A stretch of 64,000 nt of DNA from Ciborinia camelliae (Eukaryota > Ascomycota > Leotiomycetes > Helotiales > Sclerotiniaceae), in the NCBI GenBank assembly GCA_025890175.1, contig JANPYM010000006.1:838376-902375 (forward strand), given 5' to 3'. Below the pieces are notes generated by a model. That model was not told the origin of the DNA. It saw only the letters and a program-made list of their open reading frames with translations, and made no database searches. Position 1 is the first letter of the stretch; each line of letters begins with the position of its first letter. Shown here one piece after another: positions 49,650 through 60,223 of the stretch. Both the position numbers and the translations under genes were made by a program.

Positions 49650-49939
49650 AGAATGAATAAGAATGAATAAAAATGATTAAAAATGAATAAGAATGAATAA
49701 GAATGAATAAGAATGAATAAGAATGAATAAGAATAAATAAGAATAAATAAAAATAAATAAAAATAAATAAAAATAAATAAAAATAAATAAAAATAAATAA
49801 AAATAAATAAAAATAAATAAAAATAAATAAAAATAAATAAAAATAAATAAAAATAAATAAAAATAAATAAAAATAAATAAAAATAAATAAAAATAAATAA
49901 AAATAAATAAAAATAAATAAAAATAAATAAAAATAAATA
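49650..49939. repeat. 10-bp A/T minisatellite, GAATGAATAA to AAATAAATAA
   Basis: Nearly 30 units of 10 bp. The first are GAATGAATAA; the later part is almost pure AAATAAATAA. The array starts about 40 bp after the LTR-type element. Confidence 0.93.
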
Positions 49940-50945
49940 TATATAAATATAAATATTTATAATATATTTTTATGTACAGGATGTTGTTTATATATATATA
50001 TGTGTATGTGTATGTATATATGTGTGATTTTGATATGATTTTATACTTTTTTATTTAGATAGATAGGTAAGTATCTAGATGGGTGGGTAGTACTGGCTAG
50101 CTGGCTACTTAGGGATTTGAATAGATGGATGGATGGTTCATGGTGTGGTGGTATGATATATGATATAGTGGTGTGGTATGGTATGGTATGGTGGTAGGTA
50201 GGTAAGGTGGTAGGTAGGTAAGGTGCGCTAGGTTAGGTTAGGGAGGGCGGGGCGCGGCGCGGCGCGGTCTGTTTTGTTCTGTCTTGTCTTGTCTTGTTTG
50301 GGTGGACTTTGGATTCTGGTAATGTAATGTCGATTGAGGGGTCGAGGGGTCGAGGGGTTGAGAGTTGTTATATACTCCGTATGATACCTATCTACCTTAC
50401 CTTACCTTACCGTCCTACCAACGACATGGTTTGAAAATATACATACATACATACATACAATACAGTATACGCGTAGAGTCGAGTCGCGACTCGCGCATTT
50501 CTTTCGAATTTGAGTTCTGGGTTCTGGGTTCTGGGTTCGGCTAAGGTGGCCCCTTGTCGCTCGCTGCCCCTTGCCCCTTGCCCCTCTTTTTTATAAGGCG
50601 GTCTGGTCTGCATCTGGTGTGGTCTGGTTTGTTGGGCAGAATTTTATGATGGAGTTTGAGTTTGAGTTTGAGAATTCCCGAGGTCGCGTCTTGGAAAGGA
50701 AAGGAAAGTAAAGTATCTAGACGCGATTTGAAAGATTGGGGGATTGAGGATTGAAGATTGAGGATTGGAAGTTTTGGTTATAGGTTTATATTTATATTTA
50801 TATTTATATTTATTGGATATATTGGATATATATTCTTGACTTGAAGAGAAGAAGGATTGGGAATTGAAAGGACCTCGGGGGGTTTATTTGGTATCTACCT
50901 AAGTGATTTGGGGTGGGGGTGGTGAATAGCAATTAAGCAAGCAGG

Positions 50946-51275
50946 TGGGTTAACAAACACGCTTAGGAAACTGCCATATCCATCATACAATACCATTCCT
51001 TCCATACAACCACGAACTCGTCTTCCTATTTCGAATTTTCTACAATTACAATTACAATTCACCTTTTACATTCACTTCATTGTTTCTGTAAGTGAATTGA
51101 GAGTGAGAGTAAGTGCTGCCAAAAAGTATGGTAATAGTGAATAGTACTGGAGGTTAACAAACACGCTCGTGTAGGAAATCTACAATACCCGATAACCACG
51201 AACGAAACGCGCCTTCCAAAATATATATATATATATTTCTACAACTCAACTCAATTCGCCCTTTACTAGATTTTT
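50946..51275 (+). promoter_or_regulatory. Duplicated promoter block of the Whi5/Nrm1-type gene
   Basis: Two diverged direct copies about 200 bp apart share, in order, GTTAACAAACACGCT, TAGGAAA, CAATACC, AACCACGAAC, CTTCC and TTTCTACAA. The second copy contains ACGCG (51207-51211), the core of the MluI cell-cycle box. A perfect ACGCGT lies further up at 50469-50474. Function is inferred from position and motif only. Confidence 0.5.
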
Positions 51276-51323
51276 TACTTTACTTTAAAGTTACCTATCT
51301 ATCCCTCCCTTCCACCTTTCACA

Positions 51324-52994
51324 ATGGCTTCACCAAATACATCAACTACGCGTCGCGTGTTGGGAAATATCGATATTAATATAAATACATCCGCCCTTGA
51401 TATTTATCATGAGACCTCAGTTGCCAAGGTTCAAACCGGATTATTCGGGGATAGTCTTAAATTCTCAGCGGTGGAGGGCAATTCGACAGCAGAAATTCAG
51501 CGGGAAAATAGTGAGGAGACCGATACGATCTTGCAAGTTGCAAGGCTTCCAGAAGCAAAGATGGAATTGGAAATGGGACCCGAGGATGCTTCTGAAGCTG
51601 CCATCTTGGAGTGTTTATCGAATGCTGGGCCAGCTCAATTGGCTGGTAAAAAAAGATGCTTTCTTCATACAGAAGATGCTCGTGATATTACTTTATTTCA
51701 AGCACGATCCTGCAAGAAAAATACTTCAGGGACGCAGCATTTATCCGACAATTCATCGGCGGATGGTGGTAAATCTGCCATTTCTCCGCAGACAGGCAAT
51801 CGAATACAATATAGTATCAAAACTCGGCACGACGGCGGATGGAAGGAAGATTTCCCTCATGATGACAGTCATGCACGAGAACATGATCGAGGATTCATGG
51901 TATGTATTAGCAACTGACATTGGTGGATCTAATTTGCTGACATGTGCCCATAGGCATCTATTAGCCCACATCAGCCTCAAATAAAACCCTCCTCATTTAT
52001 ATCTTCCTCTTTCTCATCCATAGGAGACGCAGAAGATACCGCCGTCGCCGCCAACAACTCCCAAGCAAGTACCATAACCATACCCGACGAATTACCTTTC
52101 ATACCCACCACTGTCTCTACCACAAGAAGTATATGTACCTCTAAATCCAAATCTCTATCCCGAGAAGAAATCCGTCGAGTTCGTCTTCCCCCCATCCTTT
52201 CCCGTAACCAAATACAAATTCTAACATCACTCCTCTAGAAATCCCAAGCCCTACGTCTCCGTCTTTCCCTCGCCAATTACAAAGTAAAAACAAACCAAAT
52301 CGACCTTCCACTTTCTCGTCTAGAAGTCCGCTCTACGTCATCGAAACTCCCTTCTCTAGCTCGTCTTCGCGCAAATCCTTCATATGGTGCGAGTATGGGG
52401 AATAGGACACCACTTCCTGGTGCCCCCCCTATGAGTGCTGGTGAAAAGAGAGTCTTAGTCCCTGCTATTAATTTACAACGTCCGAGTTCTTCCGGTAGGT
52501 CCGAGTGTGTTTTCGTTCGGGAGGAGAGGGAGAGGGAAAGCGAGAAAGATCAAGATGGGGATGTAGATGTGGGTGTGGATATTCCTTCCAGTCCCCCATT
52601 ATCGAGAAGCGATTCCTCGTCTCGAAGGGACTCTGCTATTTCTTGTACTTCTTTTGGGTCTAATTCCCATTCCAACTCCGGTTCGGGTCATGCACATCCA
52701 CTCACGCCCATTGAGAAAAATAAGAACATGGAAATACATAATATGGAAAAAGAAGTGGCGAGGAGAAAGCAAGAAATGTTGAGGGGGATGGAAAAAGAGA
52801 ATATGTTGCCCGTGCCCCGGAAACCCATTCTGGAGAGTCAGAAATTGGGGATTGCAAATCCACCGATGGTGTTTGTACAGCCGGAAATGGATGTGGGGAT
52901 GGATATGGGAATTGGACGTGGTGAGAGGGGGAGAAGTCCAGAGTTATCGAGGAGAGCGGCGGATGGGTTGGTTAGGTTGAGTTTATTGAGGTAG
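51324..52994 (+). CDS. Whi5/Nrm1-type G1/S transcriptional repressor
   Basis: Likely cell-cycle repressor of SBF/MBF-driven genes. Exons 51324..51899, 51954..52178, 52239..52994, 1557 nt, 518 residues. Most of the protein is Ser/Pro/Glu-rich and disordered. The diagnostic Whi5/Nrm1 motif spans the exon 2/3 junction: SREEIRR, then KSQALRLRLSLANYKVKTNQ and IDLPLSRLEV, about residues 260-296. Downstream there are many Ser/Thr-Pro sites (SSPPLSRSDSSSRRDS, HPLTPIEKN, RSPELS) suited to CDK control, a Lys/Glu-rich helix (NMEKEVARRKQEMLRGMEKE), and a short C-terminal tail. Whi5 and Nrm1 are not separable from the motif alone. The promoter carries ACGCG boxes, which fits Nrm1-like feedback, but this is inference. 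Confidence 0.8.
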
Positions 52995-54931
52995 TTGGTG
53001 TAGATGGTGTGGTTGTAGCTGGAGAACTGGGTGGGCGTCTGGGACTAATAAGGGTGCGGGGTGTGGGGTACGAGCTTCTGTTTTTGTTTTGGGTTGATTT
53101 GGGAGGGAAGGAGGGAAGGAAGGAAGGAAGGAATAGACCTCGGTTTGGCCTATGCTAAGAGTTGTTAAATGAGCGAGCATGAGTTTCTTTTTCTTTTTCT
53201 TTTCTTTGTTTTTGGGAGGGGGGTTGTGATATTTTCTCGTTATGCATGTGGATTATCCGGGCATGGACATGGGCATGGGGATAGATTAAGGCATGGGGAT
53301 AGACATAGACATGAATGAATGGATTAGAAAAGGATTAGCATTGGGATTAGCATTGGGATTAGATTCAGGATTAGGATTAGAACCTGGTATTGATGGGTAC
53401 GGGTACGGGTACGGGTACGCACATGTATATAGGAAAAATTAAAGGGATACCCAGCGAAAAACAAAAGTTGGGTTTGCATGTGCTTGGATTTGAATGATTT
53501 GGATTTGGATTTGGATGTATGGAGGTTGGATTTGTGGTTATTTTGAAGATTATTTTGGAGGTTGGAGGTTTGAGATGAGGTGGGATGGGATGGGATGGGA
53601 TGGGATGGGGTGGGAGATTTAGGAGAAAGAGGAAAGAGTAGAGAGTATAACTAGGTAGCTAAGGTAGCGAGATCATCAATGAATGAATGAGGGAATAAAA
53701 GGGGGCGGGGTAAAGAAATGCGTGAGACGAGACGAGACGAGACTCGCTAGACTCGATTCGCTAGACTCGCTAGAATTAGAGTACTGTAGGTAGCTGGAGG
53801 TACCCGGACCAGCTTCCTAGTTTAAGTAATCGGATCATCTAATCGGATCATCTAATCATCTTAGATAATTGGAACCTTTTGTTAGGTGTCATGTACGTCA
53901 TGTACGTCATCGAGAACTTATGGGATGGGATGGGGTGGGATCCTGGGTATGTATGTAGTATGTAGTATATAGTATGATGAATGATAATTGAACTCCACTA
54001 TACTTGCTGGAGAGGAAAGGATGGATAATCACTGTCTATCTAATATATAAGTGGATCATGTGATTTGACTAGATACCTACCTAGGTAGGTACATGGTATT
54101 TATTAGGTAGACTGGGGCTTAGGCGTAAGATGATATTAATGATGATGAGACATGATGAGACATGATGTGACATGATGGGAGATGGTGATGATGTGATGTG
54201 AGATGATGGGAGATGGTGATGATGCGATTGATAAGAAATATAAAACAAAACAAAACAAAATAAAATAAAATATTACCAGTACCCCCCCCCTTCCCCCCCT
54301 TCCCCCCATTATGATCTCATACAAGGACGATGACTAACTGACTGACTAGGTATATCTTACATTACATTGCATTGCACTGCATTAACTCATTCCTATTTGC
54401 TTCTAATTCTATTCTATTCTATTCTATCATACCCATCTACCCATCATATTCATTTTCCCACCATTTTTTCCCACCATTTTTTACAACACAACACCACATC
54501 CCATCACTTTGTTCAATACAACACAACACAACACCACACAACAACAACAACACCTAGCCATAACATAACATGATATAATAGCATGTAGAGATATATGCAG
54601 CACTTGCCATCTCTACCCCCTAGCCCTACCACCTACCCCCTACCCATACCCCCAAAGCCTATTTATGATCACTTCCAAGTTTTTTTTTCTCGCTCTCCAT
54701 CTCCCCGTCCGAATGATTCCATCATCATGAGATTTTCCATTCCATTACAAATCAATCAATCAATCATTAATCGATCCCCTTAAACTTCCAAAACCAAAAC
54801 CAAACCCCAAACCAAAACCAAAGCAATCGAGGATGAGTTTAGCCTTCTAATACAGTAAAGAAAGTGTCACCGATTCAAGTATTTTGCGTTCGCTTTCGCC
54901 CTCTCCCAGACCCAGACCCTGACCCCCACAA
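52995..54931. other. Convergent spacer, repeat-rich
   Basis: About 1.9 kb. It has GGAAGGAAGG (53103-53131), GGGTAC copies (53398-53418), GGGAT pentamers (53583-53610), GACGAGACGA (53725-53742), ATGATGAGACATGATG copies (54140-54230), CAACACAACA tracts (54484-54552), and a perfect 18-bp palindrome at 54074-54091. No gene recognised. Confidence 0.6.
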
Positions 54932-56814
54932 TCACAACCCCACCCCATCAATCAATCTCCTCATCTCGACCTGTTCCTTTTGCCACTCCTCCATCCCCTC
55001 AGGAATCGGCGGTACATCCTCATCCCCCTCAGCCCCAATCCAAAATTGTCCTCCCTCCAATGCCTGCCGTTGAAATTCCCAATCCAGATCCATATCTGCA
55101 CCTACTTCTGCTCCCACATTTGCTCCTCCGTCTGCGTGATCCCATCCATTAATTGATGGTGCGACTGATGCTGACGCGACCGCGGATCCGGCTCCCGGTG
55201 TATCGAGGTTGAAGTCTGGTGTTTGTAAGGCCGGATCAATCATATCCATGCCCATATCCAGATTACTCATCCCCATCCCCGTACCCTCATTCATGAAATC
55301 TAGACTGGGTAATTCGCCCGTATTCGTGTAGGTGAAATCTCCCAACATGTTCATATTCATATTCAAATCATCCTGGTCATCCATAAAACTGACATCCTGA
55401 TGATTAATTCGCATATGCATATGAAAATCATATTCCCTCATAAACTTATGTGGACATCCTTCAACCACACAATCAATTGTCCTTCTGGAATCATAACCTG
55501 CCAATTCCTCAATTTCGGTTTGCTCGGGAGCCTTTCTCGAAGAACGGTTTGGTTGAGGTTTGGTTTTGCGTCGACCTTTTGCATTCAGAAGACTGGGTAA
55601 ACCAAGATGAAGAGTTCGGACATGATCTTCGAGATTAACTTTCGAGACGAAATCTTTACCGCATGAATCACTTCCATCCCAGGATACAAGGTCAGGAACT
55701 TGAGAAACATCAAATGTTCCGCAGATAAATCGTTGACCATCGTGTACAGTACGCATATGAACTTGTAGATTTGCTCTCTTGGTGAAAGTTTTCGGGCAAC
55801 CAGGGTATTCACAGGCTATATTTTTGCGTTCTTCGAGGGTCGTGCCCGAGTGTTGAGTATCGATATGTTTTTGAAGCAATTGTTGACTAGAACATTTCCG
55901 ATCGCAGAACATACAATTCGCATGTTCCTTTTTTATATGTGCTTGTAATTTTGCATTGGTTGTGAAAGCTAAAGGTACGGGTGCACCGTCTTCGTGAAAT
56001 TTTCCTGGTACTGTGCATTCTTCGCATAAAAATGTTGCCGCACCATGAGTTCTCTCCATATGCTTTTTAAGACCACCTGAAGCATCAAATCCTGCTTTGC
56101 AAAGTTCATTCGTAATCGGATCGACATGTGTGCATGGAAATGGGGCCAGGTCAAGATGATCAGAGCGAATATGTCGTTGAAGGGTTTGATGTTTTCGAAA
56201 TGTCTGATTGCAGGGAGGGTAAGATGTGCATCTAAACCTCTCATGACCTTCATGAGCATCCTTATGCCTTCTCAACCTCGTAGCCGTTAGGAAACTTTTA
56301 CCACATCCTTCCCAATCGCACGTATATTCTCGTTCGTGAGTATGAGATCCCTTGATATGTTGCTTCAAATGTTTCTCCTCAATGTATGCCTTATCACATC
56401 CCTCATATGTACATACGAATGGTCGTTCATTCGCATGTGATCGTAGATGTGCTGCTAACCTTGCAGGTCGATTAAATGTTTTTGTACATCCTTCATAAGT
56501 ACATTTTATTGTCTTATATTCGGATGGGAATTTCTTTCCAGGTGCAGGAGAAAATGGGGTATTTGGTGTATCTGCTGCTTCCATGGTATCATCTTCTGAG
56601 GGATCATCATCTTCTTGACGGTATTCATCATCATTATAATCATCATCCAGTGCATCTGCCGCTATGGGATCATCAATCCAGATGCCCCAAATAAAGTCTA
56701 GACCAGGAATTATTTGCACTAACCTGGCAGCGAACTCGAGGCATCAATTCGTAATCTTTTCGTAGAAGGCTCCAAGGAGGCATCCCCTCTCCTCTTTCGA
56801 GTATTAGAAGCCAT
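54932..56814 (-). CDS. Transcription factor IIIA (10 C2H2 zinc fingers)
   Basis: 5S rRNA gene-specific Pol III factor (yeast Tfc2/Pzf1, fission yeast Sfc2). Exons complement(54932..56661, 56724..56814), 1821 nt, 606 residues. An acidic N-terminus (DALDDDYNDDEYRQEDDD) precedes ten C2H2 fingers. These run from CTYEGCTKTFNRPARLAAHL (about residue 85) through CDKAYIEEKHLKQH, CGKSFLTATRLRRH and CNQTFRKHQTLQRH to CPHKFMREYDFHMHMRINH near residue 455. The TFIIIA pattern of irregular central fingers is clear, with long insertions in fingers 5, 6 and 9. The C-terminus is Asp/Met/Gly-rich. The initial ATG at 56814 gives MASNTRKRRGDASLEPSTKR, a basic nuclear signal. The gene diverges from RPB6 over about 300 bp. 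Confidence 0.92.
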
Positions 56815-57112
56815 TGATAAATGCGTATGTTGTTGAATTGGCCTCGAAAATACTCAATTCAAACTCCATCAGCTTATCCGAAATATTTCATAAAATTATT
56901 GTGGCTATCGTAAATGTCGAAATCTTGGCACGCTAAGACAGAGAAGCGCGCTAAACCCAAACCTTAAATGGTACGGATCTCGGACTAATCGAGGCGCAAA
57001 GAAATCAGCCGCGCCAAATTTATTTTTGAGATTCTTCATCACCGACACAGTCTCCGGACAACAAAGACAACTCTTAACAACACCTCAATCACTTTAATTA
57101 CCACATTTCAAA
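56815..57112. promoter_or_regulatory. Shared divergent promoter, TFIIIA / RPB6
   Basis: 298 bp separate the two ATGs, so both promoters lie here. The stretch includes AGCGCGCTAAACCCAAACC near 56946-56964 and CGCGCC near 57010. No experimentally known site is claimed. Confidence 0.6.
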
Positions 57113-57738
57113 ATGTCTGACGACGAAGGAGATTATGATGGCGGGTAAGTTGTCTTTCCCTCTTTTCCAAAAAAAAAGAGTTCCCTCCCATCCGCAAAAC
57201 CTTTTCCCCAACCCCATCTAACCCACCACCCCCCAGGTTCTCCCCAACCTACGACCCCGATGAGCCCGAAGAGCCGGACTACGATCCCGAAGGAATCGAA
57301 GACAACACTGCGACCAACGGCGAAGTAGACGATGTAGCCCTGGCGCAAAATCCCGACCAGCTAGTGACGACGGGCGTCGTGGCATCGGGCGATCTGCACG
57401 CTGCTGCGCGAGCCAAAAGTAACATCGCGCCCAAGGACAAGAAAATTCCCAAGGACCAAAGGACCACCACACCATATATGACCAAGTACGAGCGGGCCAG
57501 AATCTTGGGAACGAGAGCCTTGCAAATCAGTATGAATGCGCCGATTTTGGTCGATCAGGAGGGCGAGACGGATCCGTTGCAGATTGCCATTAAGGAGTTG
57601 AGAGATAAGAAGATTCCGTTGATTGTGAGACGTTATATGCCTGATGGATGGTAGGTTGATTTTGATGATTTGTTATGGGGTTTTTACTGATGTTTTATTA
57701 GGTATGAAGATTGGACTTGTGAGGAATTGCTGCAGTGA
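57113..57738 (+). CDS. RPB6: RNA polymerase I/II/III shared subunit RPABC2 (Rpb6)
   Basis: Small subunit shared by all three nuclear RNA polymerases, bracing the clamp. Exons 57113..57144, 57237..57650, 57702..57738, 483 nt, 160 residues. The acidic N-terminal half is disordered ([17 protein letters not shown]). The conserved core begins [20 protein letters not shown], then [28 protein letters not shown], and ends [16 protein letters not shown]. The last exon is 37 nt, and splicing restores the universal W in GW(Y/E)DW. The length matches fungal Rpb6 (about 155). The identification is firm. Confidence 0.96.
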
Positions 57739-58433
57739 GATGTGATGATGAAAGGTCATTTTCTTGCATTTGTGGTAATACTTGCGGAGGACGCATGGAA
57801 TGGGCGATTGGCGTATGAAAGGCGTTTACATATAAGTAATTGGAGAGGATTTACTTTGAGAAATATATAAAAAGTTTGGCCTCAATGATGGTATGCATGC
57901 TTAAATGCATTGCATTGGGTTGCAATTTTATCTGATGCGCTGTCTTAGCTCCCTATCAAAGCATGAGCCCGGATTTACTTGACTATTAAATTAAGCTTTA
58001 CTTCTTTGACTGAAGGGTCGGCGTGCCATTTAGCTTTCTGAACTTCTGCACGAGCAGTACTTCATTCGCTTCCATAAATTCGCACTCGGAACAAATTCAA
58101 AACAAAGATTGTGGTTATTCGAGCTCAAAGTCGGCATTGCAATCCAGGGTTTATGGGGGCAATGGAAGTACTCTCGAAGGTCATTTCCTATTTCCCAAGC
58201 TGCTGGCTTTACAATGGACCTCACAGTTTTTATCCCGACAAGATAAACCTAGGCTACTCCGTCGTGGGCCGCAGGTTTTGATGGTCACGCCTAGGCCATT
58301 TGTTACATAGAAAGAATGGTTAAATATTATTTTTTATAGCTTATATCTATTTACATGATCAGTCCTGCTTCTGTGACAGTCAGTATTCTACTCCTCGTTC
58401 TATATGAGATCAAAAAGAGAACCTGAGAACATA
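57739..58433. other. Convergent 3' spacer
   Basis: About 700 bp between RPB6 (plus) and the formylglutathione hydrolase (minus). No gene, no long repeat; a frame at 58023-58310 is not recognisable. Confidence 0.55.
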
Positions 58434-59583
58434 CTATGCGAATAAGTATTTGGCGGCATGTTCAATATGATCCCTTCCAAATGTTGAGATGAAGAAGTAT
58501 GAGTGGTCGTATCCCTATTCGAAAGTATTAGTCACCTCCAACTCCAAGATCAGTCGACACAAGGAATAAAAATATAAACATACCTCTTGATATCTCAATG
58601 TCAAATCCTTATCATTCCCCGATTCCTTTGCCGCCGCAGCAAAATTCTCCGGTAACAACTGTCCCTGTTTATAAAAGTTGTCTCCAGTTCCCTGTACAAT
58701 TCCCATCCATATTAGCAAATCATCTATCTATCTTCTTCCCTCCCTCGATATCCAGAATAGGATTAAACTCACCACATCAATCAGCGCCGGAAACTCTCCC
58801 TTAAAACCCTTAATCAACTCCGTCGCATCATGCGCGACCCACTGCTCTTTCTTTTCCTCCCCAAAATACCCCTTAAAAGCCTTTTCTCCCCAAGGACAAT
58901 TAACCGGATTCGAAATCGGCGCAAAAGCACTCACGCTCTTATACATGCCCGGATTCTTCAAGAATAAAGTAAGAGCCCCATGACCACCCATCGAATGACC
59001 CATGATACTTTTCCTCGACCCGTCGAGTTCTGGGAAGGAGGAGAAGAGAGAGGAGGGAAGCTCCGACGTGATGTAGCTGTACATTTTGTAGTTGGTCGAG
59101 TACGGGGCAGCGGTGGCATCGACGTAAAATCCAGCGCCGGTGCCAAAGTCCCAGGACTCGTTTTCGCCGGCGATATCGAGTCCCCCTGTGGCAAGTTAGC
59201 TTAGATATATTTCAATTGATACCGTGTATTGTCATATCGCCCCCTCATCGTCAAACCCCGCTCCACGGCCTCAACTAACCACCCCCCCAAGGTCTCCCCC
59301 CAAATCAGCCAAAAGAAGACTTACGCGGACTGGTATCCGGATAAACAACCGCAACTCCCTTCTCGCTCGCCGCACTCTGAAAAAACCCCTTCTCCGCCCC
59401 ATTATCTCCCGTACAAGTCAAACCCGCCAGGTAAAAAATCACCGGAACCTTTTTTCCCGCAGAAGCTTGAGGTGGTAGATACAAATTCAATGCCATTTCA
59501 CAGCCGACGGTACTGGCATTATGAGTGAGTTTTAGGAGTTTGCCGCCAAAGGAGGCGATTGTTGCTGTGGTTTTGAACGACAT
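58434..59583 (-). CDS. S-formylglutathione hydrolase
   Basis: Esterase D family serine hydrolase, which cleaves S-formylglutathione to formate and glutathione in formaldehyde detoxification. Exons complement(58434..58514, 58584..58691, 58773..59185, 59325..59583), 861 nt, 286 residues, the normal family length. Landmarks: [16 protein letters not shown] (oxyanion side), [25 protein letters not shown], the nucleophile elbow [29 protein letters not shown], a catalytic Asp near GTGDNFY, and the catalytic His in [12 protein letters not shown]. The splices after SP, DV and QE all keep frame. Cytosolic; no signal peptide. Confidence 0.95.
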
Positions 59584-60223
59584 TTTGGAAATGGTCTGTT
59601 AAAGATGCGTTTGAGGTTTTTGGAGAAATAATTTGAGGGATTGTGATATGGTGATAACCAGGTGGGAGAGAAAGGAAGAATTTTGTTAAAGAAAGAAGAA
59701 GATTGTTTACGGTGAACGTGGGCATGACGTTTGAAGCTATTCGACCCCTCCTTCGAGCTTGAGCTTGAGATTACCCCACATTATTCGGACGTTGCTCGGA
59801 ATTCTGGGTCTAGCTTTCCTTGTTGGCTCTCGGAAGCTGTAATAGGAAAGTATTTCCAGTGGATTTTTCGCGGCTTCCAAAATACTTAAATCATACAAGC
59901 TCATCGGGAAAGATCAAGGTTCACCAGGGACATTCGCCAAGTCTAACGTCCACATCCAATATCTTTATCAAAGAATAATGATTTGGCATTATAAATGTCA
60001 TTCAATTCCTCTGCAGGTCTGTTCTCTGTCTTCATGGGGTATCTATCTCTTGAACTTCCTTTCGTCCTTTCCTGGCTCTGAAGTTTCTCAGTCCAAATGC
60101 AATCCCCAAACAATGCACCTAAGCACCGCAAGCACCCCCATCAAATATCGCGATGATCATGATCTCGTAAAATCATAAAAAGAAGCCAACACCAACACGC
60201 AATCAAATCCTTCTCTTACTACA
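59584..60223. other. Intergenic spacer
   Basis: About 640 bp containing the 5' flank of the hydrolase and the 3' flank of the Afi1/MesA gene. No further gene seen. Confidence 0.55.

Larger units (their letters stand above)
49613..51323. other. Intergenic region upstream of the Whi5/Nrm1-type gene
   Basis: It starts with the right TTGAT duplication. Next comes the 10-bp A/T minisatellite (49650-49939), then TA-rich, GGTA-rich and TTTATA tracts. It ends in the likely promoter, where a block near 50946-51085 is repeated near 51150-51275. ACGCG motifs lie at 50469 (as ACGCGT), 50721 and 51207. A TACTCCGTA motif lies at 50373-50381. Confidence 0.6.

Noticed and set aside
56662..56719. Start of TFIIIA at MQIIPGL inside the long open frame
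   Set aside because: That methionine lies in the intron. Splicing from the upstream exon (ATG at 56814) gives a basic N-terminus and keeps frame.
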